Origin: Neofusicoccum parvum
Taxonomy: Eukaryota > Ascomycota > Dothideomycetes > Botryosphaeriales > Botryosphaeriaceae
NCBI GenBank assembly: GCA_020912385.1
Contig: CP087211.1
Coordinates: 1,860,001 to 1,924,000, forward strand
DNA length: 64,000 bases
Direction of reading: 5' to 3'
The notes beneath the pieces were generated by a model. It was not told the origin of the DNA. It made no database searches and saw only the letters and a program-made list of their open reading frames with translations. Positions 23,601-34,926 of this stretch are shown here, one piece after another. Made by a program: the position numbers and the translations under genes. Positions within the stretch are counted from its first letter, which is position 1; every line of letters begins with the position of its first letter.

Positions 23601-23778
23601 CGAGCACTTCGGCGGGCGCGAATTCGAGCACATGGACGAGGACGAGCGGGCGCAAGACGCGGACTGGGACAAGGTCGAGCCGCCCACGCGGACTGAGCGC
23701 ATGAGTGGAGTTCTGCCGAGCAACGATCACGAGGAAGGCATTTTCAACAACCACAGCGGAGCCGGGTTCGAGGTCTGA
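20696..23778 (+). CDS. SCH9: AGC-family protein kinase SCH9 (C2 plus kinase)
   Basis: Three exons (20696-20772, 21078-22283, 22338-23778) give 907 aa. The N-terminal third is Ser/Pro/Thr-rich. A C2-like domain spans about 334-500 (from KGKLSVCITEGRGL). The kinase domain spans about 503-764, with glycine loop GKGTFGQV, catalytic YRDLKPEN, DFG as CDFGLSK, activation-loop FCGTTEYLAPE and a C-terminal AGC tail with a turn motif (STPLSPT) and a hydrophobic motif (FKGFTFVDD, about 837). Sch9 is the fungal S6K/Akt-like kinase acting downstream of TORC1 and sphingolipid kinases in nutrient signalling, stress and lifespan. The first intron is long for this locus (305 bp). An upstream ATG at 20360 is in frame and would add 112 low-complexity residues; I chose 20696 because its short MATHDQGLH start is typical and the extension is compositionally like leader DNA. 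Confidence 0.92.
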
Positions 23779-25437
23779 TGGCAGTTGTTTGACTTGGGAA
23801 CGCTGGCCGTGTCAAATTGTCTTGCCTGGCGGAAGCGGAGCGAATTCCGCGCGCAGCCTCATCAACGTGTGTTTTGTCCGTGGCAGCTCGTCGGGTTTGG
23901 GTCACATTAAAAAGTTGTTTCGACGTGGATTTCCGGTTATTCAATGATCTGACCATGGAATGGCAAAGCACACATGACTTTGTTGACGGGGCGGCTTCTG
24001 GCTTATGACGATACCCCGGCGCTCGTTTCGTCTGGTAATGAGTGCGGGCTGGGAGGGGGATCGCAAATGCTTCATGTGAGGGTCGGGCCGGCTGCAACTA
24101 ATAGACCTCTGCACGCTGGCCGCTCTCACCGCAAGTATCCGGGGGCCGCCGGTTCGCACTTGCTGGGCAGGCGCATGTATACTCAGACAGTAGCGCCGTG
24201 TCTGGGCGCATTGGACGCACTCGCCGCTCGAGGGAGCATGCTGGAGTTAATTCGTTTCCTTTTCTTTCCCTTCGTTTCGCGCTTCTTCCAGCTCATTTAC
24301 GTTAGTCATTGTTTGCATGCATGGGACGGAGCATCATAGCATGTTTTTCTGTCGTCGTATGGCTTCTGTCTCCCGGGATTCTCTCTATTTCTTTATTTTT
24401 GGTCTACGATCACAAGACGCACAAGCACCACAGCAAAGGGCACGTGGAAATTACATGTACATACACGCTCGTAGTAAAGCGGAGGTTGTCCATCCGCAAA
24501 AGAAACGCCACGCACACACGCAGAGGGATGCGGGACAAATCGGGTTCGGAAACATCAAGTTTTTATCGTCAACACGCAACGTCGAAATTAGGCCCCTGGG
24601 TGACCGCGGTGATTTGCACGCATGCTGGGACCGGTTGGGCGCTTGACGGGACCCATGGTTCGCTGCAGGATGATGATGTGTTTGTCCGGCGCGCGCGGTG
24701 GTACCCACATGGTCGTTGTTACTACTTGCACACACGAGGGTTTTTTCCTGCAGGCGAAAAATTTCGAAGGAAGGAGCGGCCGTTGGGGGCGGTTTGCAGC
24801 GGGCTCTCCGCTTGGCGCGTCCGCGCCGGAGGGCGGCGATGACATGGGCTGTTTCAGCTGCCGTCGCTGGCGCGCGTTCTGATTAAGTGCGCGCGAGTCG
24901 TGGGGCTGGATGTGGGCTCGGGTTTGGCGTGTGGGCGGATGGGTGGGTGCGAGGGCAGGAGGAGCACGGGCAGCAGGAGCGCCAGCAGCGGCGCAGGGCG
25001 GCTTGGGGCGTGGGCTGGGCTGCAGGTGGGCTGCCGCGGCTCCGGATGACTGATCGGCGAGAGGGGCGGGCGAGCATGAGGCTTACCGGGCTAGGGCTGC
25101 GACGCGGTGGTGGGCGGGCGCTCGCGCGCGGTGGTGGTAGTGGTGGCCGGCGACGGTGGTGGAGGCGGGCAGCGGGCGTGGTGGCCCGGGGTTAAGCTGA
25201 GCAGACCTCGGCAGCGTCGGCAGTTGGCTGGGGCGTGCGGGCGGGCCAAGCGATACCGGCTATGCTGGGGAGCTCCTCCTCGCAGCGACGACCGCGCGAG
25301 AGCTTTCCCCGCCGCGCCAGACGCGCACCTGCCTGTATATCTGGCGTCCGTCGCCCGCTTCTTCGCGCGCGCACCGCTCTGCATCCCGCTGCTCCCGTCC
25401 TCACCCTGTCCCACCTCCCCGCAACGAGCCATCCACC
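23779..25437. other. Intergenic between SCH9 and the MaoC hydratase
   Basis: No gene supported. The first part is probably the SCH9 3' UTR. From about 24880 to 25200 the + strand is G-rich with GGTGGTGG-type runs and from 25200 it switches to C-rich leader DNA in front of the hydratase start. Confidence 0.4.
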
Positions 25438-26761
25438 ATGAGCGGCCCCGGCGTCGGATTCGAGTACCCGCCCATCGAGGTCGCATGGCTGAAGCGCGAC
25501 CTGCTGCTGTTCGCCAACAGCATCGGCGTGACGGTCGATGAGCTGCACTTCCTCTACGTACGTCCCGCCGAGCTTCCTCTTGCGGACTCCCCTCCATCGT
25601 GCCCTGTCTACTTGCCTGTTCGAGCGTGCCGTCAATGTCCGGCGTCGCAGCCGTGATTCAGTCGCCGGTGGCGTGAGCTGCCTTCCCGCGTCAATTGCCG
25701 CGAGGAGCTGCGGGCAGCAACACCAGCAGGACGGGCGACGCAGAGACACGAGTCGCGGGCAGCTGCGGGCACAGCTCCCACAGCTCCCTCAGCTCCCCCA
25801 GCTCCGCATGCCACCGCTGCCGCTGACATCGCATTGGCCCGCCGCAGGAACTCCACCCCGGCTTCGCTGCCTTCCCCACCTACCCGTTGATCCTGCCCTT
25901 CAAGCACACCGACCAGGAGGTCGTCGACTTCTACGCCCGCTCCAGCGCCATCCCCATCCCCGGCGTGCCCAAGTTCGACCAGAAGCGCGGCGTCGACGGC
26001 GAGCGCAAGATCGAGATCCTCAAGCCGCTGCCGACCACCTCGGCCGGCAAGACGTTCGAGATCCGGCAGAAGGTGCTGGGCGTGTACGACAAGGGCAAGC
26101 CGGGCACCGTCATCGAGACCGAGACGCTGCTGGTCGAGAAGGCGTCGGGCGATGTCTACTCGCGCGTCATCGGGAGCGGCTTCATGGTCGGCCAGGGCAA
26201 CTGGGGCGGCCCGAAGGGCCCGAAGAACGTGAACTACCCGCCGCCCGAGGGCAAGAAGCCGGACGCGACGTTCGTGCAGAAGACGTCGAAGGAGACGGCG
26301 CACCTGTACCGGTAAGTGTCGTCCCTCCTCCTCCTCCTCCTCCTCCTCCTCCCCTCCAGCACCGGCGTGTCGCAAGAGAGCTGACGAGCGGGCAATCCCA
26401 CAGCCTCAACGGCGACTACAACCCCCTCCACGCCACCCCGGAGCCCGGCCAGGAGATGGGCTTCGGCGGCGTCATCATGCACGGCCTGTTCTCGTGGAAC
26501 TCGACCGCCCACGGCGTGCTCAAGGCCTTCGGCGCCAGCGACCCCAAGAACATCAAGGAGTTCGCCGCCCGCTTCGCCTCGCCCGTCCGCCCCGGCGACA
26601 CCCTGGTCACCGACATGTGGCGCGTCGGCCCGGCCCAGGGCCAGCCCGCCGGCTGGGACGAGATCAGGTTCGTCACCAAGGTCGAGGGCGGCAAGGTCGT
26701 GCTGAGCAACGGGAGGGCCGTCGTCAAGGTCGCCGAGGGCGCCGCGAAGAGCAAGTTGTAG
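25438..26761 (+). CDS. Peroxisomal MaoC-type (hydratase 2) enoyl-CoA hydratase
   Basis: Three exons (25438-25557, 25848-26311, 26404-26761) give 313 aa. The protein has the double hot-dog layout of (R)-specific enoyl-CoA hydratase 2. The signature hydratase motif is present as NGDYNPLHATPE followed by GFGGVIMHGL near residues 196-223, with Asp and His in the catalytic positions. The last three residues are SKL, a canonical type 1 peroxisomal targeting signal. It should hydrate trans-2-enoyl-CoA to the (R)-3-hydroxy form in peroxisomal beta-oxidation, as a stand-alone version of the domain also found in Fox2; related proteins sit in some host-selective toxin clusters, but there is no such cluster here. 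Intron 1 is unusually long (290 bp). Coding GC is very high. Confidence 0.88.
26325..26351 (+). repeat. (CTC)n tract in hydratase intron 2
   Basis: About nine copies of CTC near the 5' end of the second intron of the MaoC hydratase gene. It may be polymorphic; it does not affect the coding frame. Confidence 0.9.
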
Positions 26762-28378
26762 GTCCGCTAAATCGCCGCGGGCGAGGAGGGGTGGGCCCTG
26801 TGAGGCTGTGGGGCGTGTTTGATGCGCGAGAAAAGAGTTTGGCGGTGGAATGTGTGGAGAGTGTCATGATGGTGCGGGCGTTTCGAAACTCAAACTTACT
26901 GCGGTGGGTGGGTGGGAGTCCCAATATGGGGATTCCCGGGTGTTTTTTTCTTCTGCTTGATATTCGTGGGTCTGAAAACATGTATACGTCCTCGGTATGT
27001 TTCCGACGACGTTTGTGCTTACGCCGATCTGCTCCTTCTGGCCGGCAGGCGACTGTTCCAGCGTATGCATTTGGAAGATTGGTGTTTTTTAAGCCTTCCG
27101 ATCTACAGGGTCAAAACTCTAATGCTATCAAAGTTCAACGTGAATGCAATAGATGGATAGTGGTTCAGTATACCTGAGGCACGACGGCCGAATAAATCAT
27201 GCATACGCTGCAGCCAGTTGAACTCTACGGCCGGCGAGCAACCCTCTGGAGATCGACTTGTGAAGAGGGAGATCTGGGGAGATCGGGGCGCCCAATCAGG
27301 CATCTTTTTTCTTTTCTCTCCCATCTCTTTCGGAAGTCCCTTCGGCCAGTCCGCGTCCGAACATTCAAACCCACAGCGCGACTCTGCTCCAACCACGATT
27401 GGCCACGCGCTGCTGAGCGACGCTGGAAGCTCGAGGCCCTGCTCTTTCACCCCATCCAGACGAGCACCGCTCGGCCCACATGCACGCACCTTTCCTCCAT
27501 CATGCTCACCCGCTCCCGCTCCCAGCAAGAACCACTGCTGACCCCCAAGCGCCGCGCAGATCGCCCCGCCCAGCCCTACGTCAGCCGCACACCTGGCCTG
27601 AGGCTACCCATCCGGCCCCATTGCGCAAGGCAGTCTGGCGCGCACTCGTGCGCGGCGCGCCGGTCAGGCATAAGCGTAAAGGAGCCCTCGCACGGGCATG
27701 GGTGCCAGCGTGCCCTGCCGACTCACAGCTCACTCAGCGGCAAAGTGGCGAGAAAAGGACGAGGCAGCGACCGGCCGGCTGGAGCCTCGCGAGGCCGCCA
27801 CCTTGCCACGTCCGTGCCTGATCGGGGGCGATGGGCTGGATCCGGGTGGGGGCTTGGAAGACGGAAAAAGAATGCGCTGGCTGGCCGGGTTGCTTTTGGG
27901 GTGTGCGGCTGAAGTGTGCGCATGCGCGTGTGGGACGTCGCTGGGGTTGCGGCTGATCGGAAGGTTTGCTGGGCTGGGAAGAGCCTGGGCAGATCTGTGG
28001 AAAGCAAGGGAAGTGGGCGGGAAGAGGCTGAGGGGGAGGGAGCCTCGAGTGTGCCTGTGGAGGCTCGCCGCAGCAAAGTGGTGGGCGGTGGGGGCTGTGT
28101 TGTCGCGTACATGCATGCAGCTGTACACGTGCGGATGCGGCCAGCCTTGCCCTGCCACATCCAGTCTTGCCCCTCTTGCCCTCGGACGCGTTTGATTGAG
28201 ATATCTAGCCAGGCCGGCTGCTGCTTTCTCTCTGCGACTGGGTTGGGATACCATATTTCACGTCCCATAGCCGTAATTTCTTGCCCGTCTTGTCGTACAG
28301 CTCTCACTGTCGCTCGTTCACACGGCAGCTCCGCATAGTGAATATCACCCGCAGATAGTTCTGCTGTAGTTGCCCATC
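26762..28378. other. Intergenic before the HeLo-pseudokinase gene
   Basis: No gene supported. Long overlapping open frames at 27200-28300 on both strands are GC-rich, have no domain and show Arg/Pro/Ser-rich composition. Sequence around 28200-28378 is more balanced and is the likely promoter and leader of the downstream gene. Confidence 0.4.
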
Positions 28379-30437
28379 ATGGATGCTGTTTCCTTGACAT
28401 TTCAGGTCTTCTCAGCATGCATGAAAGGTATGTCTCCCAAAAACGCCCCATGGCACACGTGCATGTCAATTCTAACTCAAGAATTGTTACCCAGGCTACC
28501 AGCTCCTAACGGAGGCTCAGGATATGCCCAATGAGTACAAGTATATGCGGATCCATCTAAAGAAGGAGCAGTACCGGCTGCTGGACTGGGGCCACGTTGC
28601 AGGTGTGGCCGAGCTCGACGACGCGCTGGTTATCAGCAGTTCGGACAAAGGTCTATTGCACGATGTGCTCGAGCAGCAGCAGCTTCTTCTCAACGCATTC
28701 GGCAAATATGAGAAGCGCCACAACAAGACGCTGGAGCGGCTTGAGAAGCCTTTGATCAAAGAAGTTGCTGATGGGAGCGAGGATGGGAATTTTGTGGGCC
28801 TTCTGCGAACAGAGACAGATTTCCAGAACCGATTCCCGAACCAGGGAGAATTGCTGCTGCAGAAGTCGCTCGAGTGGGCCAAGAAGTCGCGTACCTATCC
28901 GAGACGCCTGCGGTGGGCGACCTTCGACAAGAAAAAGTTCGAGCAGTTACTGCTCAAGCTGTCATCGTTCAATGACTTCCTGAGCGAGATGCTCAACAGG
29001 GAGCAGCTGAACAGCCTGGCTGTCCGTCAGGAGCGCACCCACTTCCACATAATTCAACTCAACAACAAGATCGACCAACTGGTTGAGATTGTCCAAGCAG
29101 GCCATGCATGGTCCGACTTGACAAAAGGGTATTCAGGGAGGAGCTCGGAAAACCCGCTACATTTGAGAGGAAAGGCGTTACTAGAGGATCGACCAACATC
29201 TGCTCTATCCCACTCATCACCTCTGGAATTCCTGAACGGCGAGAGATCAGATGGCCTGTACAGCCAGATTCTCGTGCCGCTGGCGCGGTTCAAGGCCCTC
29301 GAAACAGCAATCAGTACCCAAGACCTCACCGACGAGAATGTACAGGACCTGCAGCTGGGATACACGGCCAGTGAAGTATACAACGTCGAACTGGATCCGA
29401 AAAGTATCACCGTCTTAGATGATGAGCTCGATGACGAGAACCGGCGCGTAGATGCTCTTTGTGATCACAACCGCGTGTGGATCGAGTGGAAACCATACGA
29501 ACCACGAGTCTTCGACGGCGAGCCAGATCCAAAGATTAAGGAACGCATCATTGCCCTCGTGGCTTTGCTGAAAGAGAACAACCGTTCGCGCCAGTTCCGT
29601 GCGCCACGCTGTTTGGGATACTTCCGAGACATCGATACGGCCACTGGGGAAGACCGCTGCCGGTTCGGTGTTGTGTTCAAGAAGCCCAGCCATGTATCCT
29701 CGACTACCAAGCCAATCAGTTTGCTGGAGCTGCTGCGCGCAACGGAGATGGGCAAGACGGAGATGCCCAGCCTGACTGAGAGAGTGACGCTGGCGAAGGT
29801 CCTGGCAGAGGCTGTAGAGCGGCTGCATGCCGTCAACTGGCTGCACAAGGGGCTGCGCAGTGAGAACATTCTGTTCTTCAACGACGAGATTGCCCCTGAG
29901 GACTTGGAACAGGAGGACCACTTCTCACTCGACGCTCTCGACTTCTCAACGCCGTACCTCTCAGGCTTCGACTACGCCCGCCCTGCCCAGAACGAGGACT
30001 TGACGGAAAAGCCGCCCGAGAACGCCGCATACGATCTGTATCGCCACCCACTGGTCCAGGGAAGCAGGGGTGGAACCGAAAACTCCATCAACTTCCAGAA
30101 GGCTTTCGACATCTACGCACTGGGCGTCATCCTGCTCGAGATTATCTTCTGGCAGCCTATCGACCGTATCCTCGACGTGGACCTGCGCAAGGCCCGGCCA
30201 TCTACGACACTCAGAGTGCGTAGCCGTCTGATCGAGGAGCGTAAGTTTCTGGCTCAAGTGAAGGCGAATGCGGGCGTGATGCTGGAGAAGGTGGTGCAAG
30301 CGTGCTTGGTTGGGCCGGCAGCCCTGGTCGACTTTTCTGGGGCAGATTTTGATGACAAGAACGCGGCCGACGCAGCAAGGTTGCAGATGGGATTTTATGA
30401 CAAGGTCGTGAAGAAGTTGGGTGAGGTGAAGGTTTGA
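28379..30437 (+). CDS. HeLo-domain protein with C-terminal pseudokinase
   Basis: Two exons (28379-28427 and 28495-30437; 67-bp intron) give 663 aa. Residues 1 to about 215 look like a HeLo (prion-inhibition and propagation) helical bundle: a hydrophobic N-terminal helix (MDAVSLTFQVFSACMKG), the segment LKKEQYRLLDWG and long amphipathic helices. Residues about 310-640 have protein-kinase topology: a helix with AEAVERLHAVNWLHKGLRSENILFF in the catalytic-loop position and FDIYALGVILLEI matching the kinase helix F region. HRD is replaced by HKG, the DFG position reads GFDYAR, and I find no glycine loop, so it should be catalytically dead. HeLo domains can permeabilise membranes in fungal programmed cell death. 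A four-helix-type executioner on a pseudokinase resembles animal and plant MLKL in layout. Partner and trigger unknown. Confidence 0.82.
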
Positions 30438-31275
30438 GATCGTTCTGTTCACATTAGTGGGTTGTCTTTTCGGTTTGCGTGTAGATGATGTCACGCGAGC
30501 AGACATCTTGAGTTAGGGAGGAAGGAGGTAGCGTAGGCGCAGCTTGCAAATTTGAAATTTTCTTACACCATAGCCAGCTCAACAGGTGCTTGATGTAAAT
30601 TTCTGATCCCGCCACGCTGGAGAATTTGATGTAAGATTGTGACACGAGCGGCCTACAAGTAGGATCATCATGGTCGCAAAAGAAACGCAAGGCGGAGGGT
30701 GTTCTGACGGATAGAACGTGGCAAGTAAGTAGTTTATCTGCATGTTCAGGTCGGTTATTCGTTTGAATGCAGATGTACTTGATCCAATCACTAAAGCCAT
30801 CCGGACGAATGCTTCAACTACCCATAAGCGAGGTCCCATTTGAGTTGAAGCAGCCCATTTCTTTTGAAACCCAGCTTGAGGTGCAGATGCCATATCGCCA
30901 TCTTTTCAGGGTGATGTGCCGCGAAAGTAGGGTTAGTTCAATAAGGGAGTTGGACTTTCTCCTGAGGGTTGCTTTCAGCTAGAAGACACATGGTAGTCGT
31001 TAATCGTCATCAGGCGCCTGCAGCACTGTCAGAGGAAAGAATTGCTGCTTATTGCTACTTCCGAAACACCGCCCCGCGTGCCGAGACGAGAGCGATGTTA
31101 TGCCTCCAACGTCCACTACGCTTTCGCTTCTTCTATGAGCCGGCTCCTGAACCCCTCGCAAGCGAGGGGGAGTATGCAAGTTAAAAGGTTTACAACATCA
31201 ACAGCATTATTGTCCGTGAAAGCCATATGCCGAGCGGGATCTTGTTCTCACTCCATTTCCGTTTCCAATTTCCTT
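30438..31275. other. Intergenic between HeLo-pseudokinase and profilin
   Basis: Convergent 3' ends; no gene supported. Base composition is more AT-rich than most of the window. Short open frames (for example 30767-30982) show no recognisable domain. Confidence 0.4.
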
Positions 31276-32037
31276 TTAGTATCCGACGCTGATAAGGTAG
31301 TCGCCGAGCTGCTCGACGGTATTGGCAGCGACACCGGGTTGGACAGTCTCGGGGTAGTGGGTGACCAGGATGGCCTGGGTGGTCTTGACGAGGATGATGC
31401 CCTCACGGCCCTGCGGAGAGTTCAGTGTCTATAGCCTCGCACAATAGAGGACTGGGGGATGCGCCGACCTTCTTGCCGTAAAGACTCCGATCGTCGGCCT
31501 TGATGACCACGAACCGCTCGCCGGCGACGTGAAGACCTTCGGTCTGAACCGCCTTGAGGCCGTTTGCATCGCCCTTGTCCTTGTAGGCGGCCACGATCTC
31601 CGCCATCTCATTGGGAGCAACCTGTTGTGCACGCCATCATCGTTAGCCCCGCGCTTCTCATGCCATCATTTTCCGTCCGGCCGCGGTAGCGATTGCGACA
31701 TCACGAAGCCCCGCGCACACCACGAAAGCGGCGCGCGGTGCTCGCAAGCGGATGCGAGGGGATCGTGGCGGCGGTGTGGGAATTGCTTGGGGGTGTGATG
31801 AACATACGGTGAAGCCCGCAGAAGCGGCCCAGACGCTGTTGCCCTCGGCGTTGAAGATGGCCGCCTTATCGACGTTGCCGGTGCCGACGAGGCTGGCGGA
31901 TGAGTTAGCAGCTGGCGGGGCGCGGCAGAGCGTGCGCGGGCGAACGGTACCTGGTGTCAACGTATGCTGTTCAGGGCGTCAGTCAGTGCATGACATGGCG
32001 AGCGGCGGAGGGGCAACGGCGCACCTTGCCAAGACAT
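31276..32037 (-). CDS. Profilin (actin monomer-binding protein)
   Basis: Five exons on the minus strand: 32025-32037 (13 bp), 31951-31966 (16 bp), 31808-31892, 31469-31621 and 31276-31410, giving 133 aa in consistent phase. The start MSWQAYVDTSLVGTG is the standard profilin N-terminus, which needs both micro-exons; the C-terminal half ([14 protein letters not shown], then [12 protein letters not shown]) is also typical. Profilin binds actin monomers, polyproline stretches of formins and phosphoinositides at sites of polar growth. The four introns are 58, 186, 84 and 58 bp, so more than half of the short locus is intronic or nearly so. Length equals that of other fungal profilins. Confidence 0.95.
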
Positions 32038-34328
32038 TGCTGCGGGCGTGGACGGTGATGCGGAGCGTGGGTGTTGGCGGTGGTGGTGTGCGGGTGCTAG
32101 GGCGGTGGACGCGAGGAGTGTGTCTGGAAGAGGAGATGCTGGGCCGGTCGAGGAGGTGCTGGCGGGACAATAGGGTTCAAGTAAGTTGTTTGACTTGGGC
32201 GCGCGCACGGAAACTTGAAGTGGGGGCTTCGTTCGGAAGGCCAGCGCGCGCCCGTCTGCCCCTCACCAGCTCTCCCCTATGATGCCTGTCGCAGCGCCCA
32301 CGCAGACCGCCTCAGATCGCCTGCGCTGGTTCATGCAGCTCCGCGCAGCAAGACGAGCGAACCCTTCTCCTGCGCGCGCCCCGCTGATGAGAGCGTGCGC
32401 CGCCCACACTGCTCTCCCGCCGCTGTTTGCGCCATCGTGCAGCCGCCATGCAGCCCGCAAGAGGCCCAGCCGGTTTCCCACCGCCAGCTGCCTAAAACAA
32501 CACCATCCACTGCCGCAATGCGCTGCTCCCGCGAGACAAGCCGACAAGACAGGCATCACGCTGCCCTGAGCGCGCAGTGCCAGTGTCGGCCCTCAGGACT
32601 GCCCCATCCGTGGAAGCGCTGACCGACGGCCCAAACGTCTATTCGCCGTGACAGCTCTGCGCCAGAGACACTCCCTATGCCTGACCCCAGTGGCAGGGTG
32701 ACAGATGCCACACGCCAACCCGCCTCGCTTCACGCGCTTACGCCGTAATCTGGAAGCTGCCGGGTTGCAACCGCCGCGATAGGGGCAGTCCGATCCCAGC
32801 GCCGTGACTGCCAAAATGACAGATGTTTAAATGCAGCATCCCGCGCCTCTGAAGCCGCTGCGGGCTCAAAATGGCTACTCTTTCTCACGGCTGCTGGCAT
32901 GCGGACTTTGTTCCGCCGCCACTGTGCGACCCTAGATGGCAGCAGCACAGGGGCCGACGTCGTGCGCAGCCAAGTGCAGCAGCCGACGGTTTGCACGTTA
33001 TACTGTTCAATCTGTCGAGTAATCGGATAGCAAACCACCACCACGAGAGCCAAATGCATGGCCTCCTAGCTTGAATGCATCTCTCAGAACACCTTGACGC
33101 CCGCATAGATGCTTCAACACCAGACGGCTAGCATAGACCCTTGTTTAGTCAGCCCCCGTCAGGAGCTTCGTAGCGTTCGCACGAACCGCGGCCGCAGCGC
33201 CTATCTGTGTCACGGCGAGAGGCTGATTCCGCACGTTGTGGGACCAGCTGACCGTCAAAGGGCGTGCCGGCTGCGGAGAATTGTGTTGCTGCAATCTGGC
33301 TGACAGGCCCGGATCCGGTTGCACAAGCAGGCGCTTCTAGTTAGCAGCATGCCCCATGGGGCTTGCTGCCAGACTTCACAGACCTCTAAGCTCGCCTGTT
33401 GCCCCCGAGCAATACGTGAGCATGACTCTGGGATGCATACGAGCCCATTAAGACATGGCCATCTCGCTTCAGAGTGGCGGTTCCCAGGGCCATGGTATGC
33501 GGGCTTCGGGACGAGGCATCCTAAGGACACAGACTGCCTCCAATATTACACGACTATCATAATCGAGTTGGGAAAGGAAGAAATCATTCCCGTCCGACCC
33601 GCACGCTAGAAACTCGTGGTCCTTCTGGAAGGGCTCCCGCGCGAGTTAACCATGGAGCGATCCTCCTTTTCTCGCCGCAAAGTGTCCACAATGGGCAGCA
33701 CCGCAGAAGACAGATCTGCTTCCAGGTGGCCGAATGGAGGAGCGATTCGTAAGTCTCTCATATACATAGAGTCGTTGAGACCCGCGAGATATTAGCAATC
33801 ACACTTCGAAGATGAGGCCGGTTTCAGGAGCTGGACGGGAGTGTCAGGGAGGCGTGGCGAGTCAGGTGGGGCTTATCGATTTCTCGGGATGCTCAGAGCA
33901 ACTTGACAAGAAGTTGCCTGCAGCAGCCTCAGGCGCTCAGCCAGCGTGCGGCTTGGGAAAACGGCGGGCGAACGTTCGGCACGGAAAAGCAAAGGCAAGC
34001 GGTGGCCGGCCGTTTGCATAAGACGCCGCAGCGAGGCGCGGCAAAAGAAACAAGCATCACACGTCGAAGAAAGGCTGGTCTGACGCATGGCGGTTTCTCT
34101 ACCCCACCATCACGGCGTGCGCGTGTTTTCTGCTCCAACGCGGTGCTCAAAGCCAGCACCCCACAGTGCTCTTTTCTAACAACGTGCGAGCTCTGCGGAG
34201 TGGAAATTGTACCGACAGCCCGGCCAAGGCACCTGCACCTGCGACTCCACCCTGTCAACTGCTCAAGCTGAGCCTCCTCTGCGGCTCTCGGCCTCACCCC
34301 GCGCCAACTAACCACAGCACCACCCACC
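32038..34328. other. Intergenic between profilin and the E2 gene
   Basis: About 2.3 kb between divergent genes. No gene supported. Frames such as 32215-32622 and 33929-34357 overlap others and encode Ala/Arg/Pro-rich sequence. Both promoters must lie here. Confidence 0.4.
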
Positions 34329-34926
34329 ATGGCTTCAGGAGCACAGCGACGTATCACGAAGGCACGTCGCCGCCCATGTCTCGCGCTTGTACCACGTCGT
34401 CGCTAACGTGCCGGCGCAGGAGCTGACGGAGGTCACCACCGAGCCGCCGCCGAGCATGAAGGTTCAGCTCGTCGACGAGTCCGACGTGCACGTCTGGGAG
34501 GTCCTGATCGATGGCCCCGAGCAATCCTTCTACGCCGTAAGCACTCCTGCTGATCCCCACTGTTGGTTACGAGAGAGGATACTCACCCCGTGGTCTTTGC
34601 AGGGCGGCCAGTTCCGCCTCGTCATCACCCTTCCCAAGGACTACCCCTTCAAGCCGCCCATGCTCAACTTTCACACGAAGATCTACCATCCCAATGTCAG
34701 CAACGACGACAAGGGCCTCATGTGTCTCGGCATGCTACGCCCGGACCAGTGGAAGCCTCCGAACAAGCTCGCGGCGGTGCTGAACATGGTCCACAACCTG
34801 CTGATCGAGCCCGACGTGAGCGACCCCGTCGAGCCTGCCATCGCCGATGTATACAAGCGGGACAAGAAGGAGTTTGAGAAAACGGCCAAGGAGTGGGTCA
34901 AGAGATATGCGTCGGGCAAGAAATAA
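34329..34926 (+). CDS. Ubiquitin-conjugating enzyme E2 (Ubc14-like)
   Basis: Three exons (34329-34361, 34420-34536, 34603-34926) give 157 aa, a standard E2 core. The HPN signature (YHPNVS) is followed by the active-site Cys in KGLMCLGML, then DQWKPPNKLAAVL and the C-terminal helices. E2 enzymes accept ubiquitin (or a related modifier) from E1 and pass it on with an E3; the exact pathway is not clear from sequence, and the Ubc14 label is tentative. To join the short first exon (MASGAQRRITK) in frame to the conserved ELTEV segment, the first intron must start with GC (AAG then GCACGT) and end in CAG; no GT donor nearby keeps the frame. Confidence 0.9.

Noticed and set aside
25538..26761. 407-codon + strand frame across the hydratase gene
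   Set aside because: It reads through both introns and the wrong frame of exon 2; it shares the true frame only in exon 3.
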